Source: an archaeon
GTDB lineage: Archaea > Thermoproteota > Nitrososphaeria > Nitrososphaerales > Nitrosopumilaceae
DNA: 6,454 nt
Assembly (NCBI GenBank): GCA_005240025.1
Contig: SBBK01000010.1
Coordinates: 1-6,454, forward strand
Direction of reading: 5' to 3'
The position numbers and the translations under genes were made by a program. This document shows positions 5,588 through 6,454 of this stretch, one piece after another (the first letter of the stretch is position 1; each line of letters starts with the position of its first letter). The notes beneath the pieces were generated by a model. The model was not told the origin of the DNA and made no database searches. It saw only the letters and a list, made by a program, of their open reading frames with translations.

Positions 5588-5731
5588 GTGGCCAAGATTA
5601 TGAGAAAAGAACGGCGCGAGATTTTTGAGAAAACAGCAGAACGGCCGGCAAGAGCAACTGAAGAAGAAAGCATCGGCGCAGTAGGCAGACAGAAGGTGAA
5701 AAGCTGCCACAAGGCATCAGCAAAAAACTAA
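5588..5731 (+). CDS. Possible 47-residue basic protein upstream of nadC
   Basis: An open frame runs from GTG 5588 to TAA 5729-5731. It encodes a highly charged product (VAKIMRKERREIFEKTAERP..., ending KSCHKASAKN) with no recognised domain, signal peptide or membrane segment. AAAGGTGG lies 7 bases before the GTG and resembles an archaeal Shine-Dalgarno site, the best such match in the window. An alternative ATG lies at 5600. It starts about 35 bases after the orphan right-end repeat and stops 23 bases before nadC, with which it might be cotranscribed. The frame stays open backwards through the repeat, so it could equally be chance coding in a charged, A-rich spacer. I cannot assign a function. 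Confidence 0.33.
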   Translation: MAKIMRKERREIFEKTAERPARATEEESIGAVGRQKVKSCHKASAKN

Positions 5732-5733
5732 TA
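5722..5733 (+). promoter_or_regulatory. Weak TATA-like element ahead of nadC
   Basis: AAAAAACTAATA is centred about 27 bases before the nadC GTG, the right distance for a leaderless archaeal transcript. The match to a TATA box is modest, and the element overlaps the end of the possible 47-residue ORF. Confidence 0.3.
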
Positions 5734-5754
5734 CCTCACAGTAAAACTGGGTTT

Positions 5755-6454
5755 GTGGATACGAAAAAACTGCTGGCCTCATTTTTAGCGGAAGACACTG
5801 GTCGTGGCGACATCACTGGCAGGCTTGTACAAAACAGAAAAATCACTGCCAGAATAGTTTGCCGCCAGGAGGCAATAATGGCAGGGGCCAGATTTGCGCG
5901 ACAGATCTTTGAAATGCACGGATGCCGCACCAGAATACTGGGAAAGGACGGCTCAAAAATAAAGCCAGGCCAGACCGTCCTGACAGTATCAGGAAATGCC
6001 AGAAGCGTCCTCAAATGCGAGAGAACCGCGCTGAATCTGATGTCAAGAATGAGCGGCATTGCGACTGAGACAGACAAGCTGGTCAAAATGATAAAAAAAG
6101 AAAACAAAAAAGCCGGCCTGTACTCAACAAGAAAGACCGCGCCAGGCCTGCGCTATTTTGACAGGGAAGCCGTGGCAATTGGCGGCGGAAAAAAGCACCG
6201 GCTTTCGTTATCCGACATGGTAATGATAAAGGACAACCACATTGCATCGGAGGGCTCGATGATACGCCTCATCCAGAAGGCGAAAAAAAACACCAGAGCC
6301 TTCGAGGTCGAAGTCGAGGATATTTCGGATGCCATCCTTGCGGCAAGCCTTGGCGCGCCAATCATAATGCTGGACAATTTTTCGCCTGACAGAATCAAAA
6401 AAACAATTTCGGTACTGAAAAAACTCGGCCTGCGGAAAATGGTAAGACTGGAGG
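5755..6454 (+). CDS. nadC: Quinolinate phosphoribosyltransferase (decarboxylating), 3'-truncated by the window end
   Basis: NadC converts quinolinate and PRPP to nicotinate mononucleotide, CO2 and pyrophosphate, the entry of de novo NAD synthesis. The 233 visible residues cover most of a protein usually about 270-290 long. The N-terminal LAEDTGRGDIT (11-21) is the family opening. CERTALNLMSRMSGIAT (88-104), STRKTAPGLR (124-133), AIGGGKKHRLSLSDMVMIKDNH (141-162), EVEVED (184-189) and MLDN (205-208) carry the quinolinate- and PRPP-binding residues: R90, R126, K127, H148, R149, K159, E186 and D207. None is missing. GTG 5755 is the only possible start, since no ATG, GTG or TTG occurs between it and the upstream in-frame stop. 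The reading frame is open at 6454. It runs divergently from abiE, with 367 bases between the two starts. nadA and nadB/nadX are not in the window. Confidence 0.95.
   Translation, partial: MDTKKLLASFLAEDTGRGDITGRLVQNRKITARIVCRQEAIMAGARFARQIFEMHGCRTRILGKDGSKIKPGQTVLTVSGNARSVLKCERTALNLMSRMSGIATETDKLVKMIKKENKKAGLYSTRKTAPGLRYFDREAVAIGGGKKHRLSLSDMVMIKDNHIASEGSMIRLIQKAKKNTRAFEVEVEDISDAILAASLGAPIIMLDNFSPDRIKKTISVLKKLGLRKMVRLE

Noticed and set aside
5736..6398. Minus-strand ORFs of 123 and 81 codons in the nadC region.
   Set aside because: They are shadows of nadC, whose catalytic motifs are complete on the plus strand.

Overview
The window looks archaeal, most likely from an ammonia-oxidising-type member of the Nitrososphaerota (Thaumarchaeota). 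This is an inference from several signs. Non-ATG starts dominate (TTG, TTG, TTG, GTG, GTG). A TATA-like box sits about 29 bases ahead of the bioB start with almost no room for a leader. Shine-Dalgarno signals are weak or absent. The bioB/bioF, nadC and TnpB sequences look archaeal. No rRNA, tRNA or CRISPR array was seen, so lineage rests on protein style only.

Layout from left to right. (1) 11-504, plus strand: a two-gene type II toxin-antitoxin module, a small charged antitoxin-like protein followed 2 bases later by a RelE/ParE-fold toxin. (2) 618-2712, minus strand: an overlapping bioB-bioF pair for the last and first ring-building steps of biotin synthesis, convergent with the toxin. bioA and bioD are not in the window. 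(3) 2834-3520, minus strand: a decayed IS200/IS605-family tnpB. The C-terminal RuvC-II, zinc-ribbon and RuvC-III parts are readable. The N-terminal half is gone, there is a one-base slip at an A-run, and the right-end hairpin overlaps the stop codon. (4) 3590-3813, plus strand: a short cysteine-rich zinc-binding protein split between two frames. (5) 3820-5387, minus strand: an intact AbiE operon, antitoxin/repressor abiEi then nucleotidyltransferase toxin abiEii, with a 4-base ATGA overlap. A striking inverted-repeat operator over the TATA-like element precedes it. (6) 5505-5731: a second copy of the IS605-type right-end hairpin without any tnpB, two further small hairpins and a possible 47-residue ORF. 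(7) 5755-6454, plus strand: nadC, quinolinate phosphoribosyltransferase, cut by the window end.

Taken together, two conserved cofactor loci (biotin, NAD) border an accessory segment. The AbiE operon, the split zinc protein and the tnpB relic lie between two same-orientation copies of one mobile-element end, 2687 bases apart. That suggests a defence/toxin island assembled at IS605-type insertion sites. The most interesting points are the bracketing by orphan right ends, the operator architecture of abiE, the A-run slip in tnpB and the split cysteine-rich gene. No wholly new system could be demonstrated from the sequence alone.
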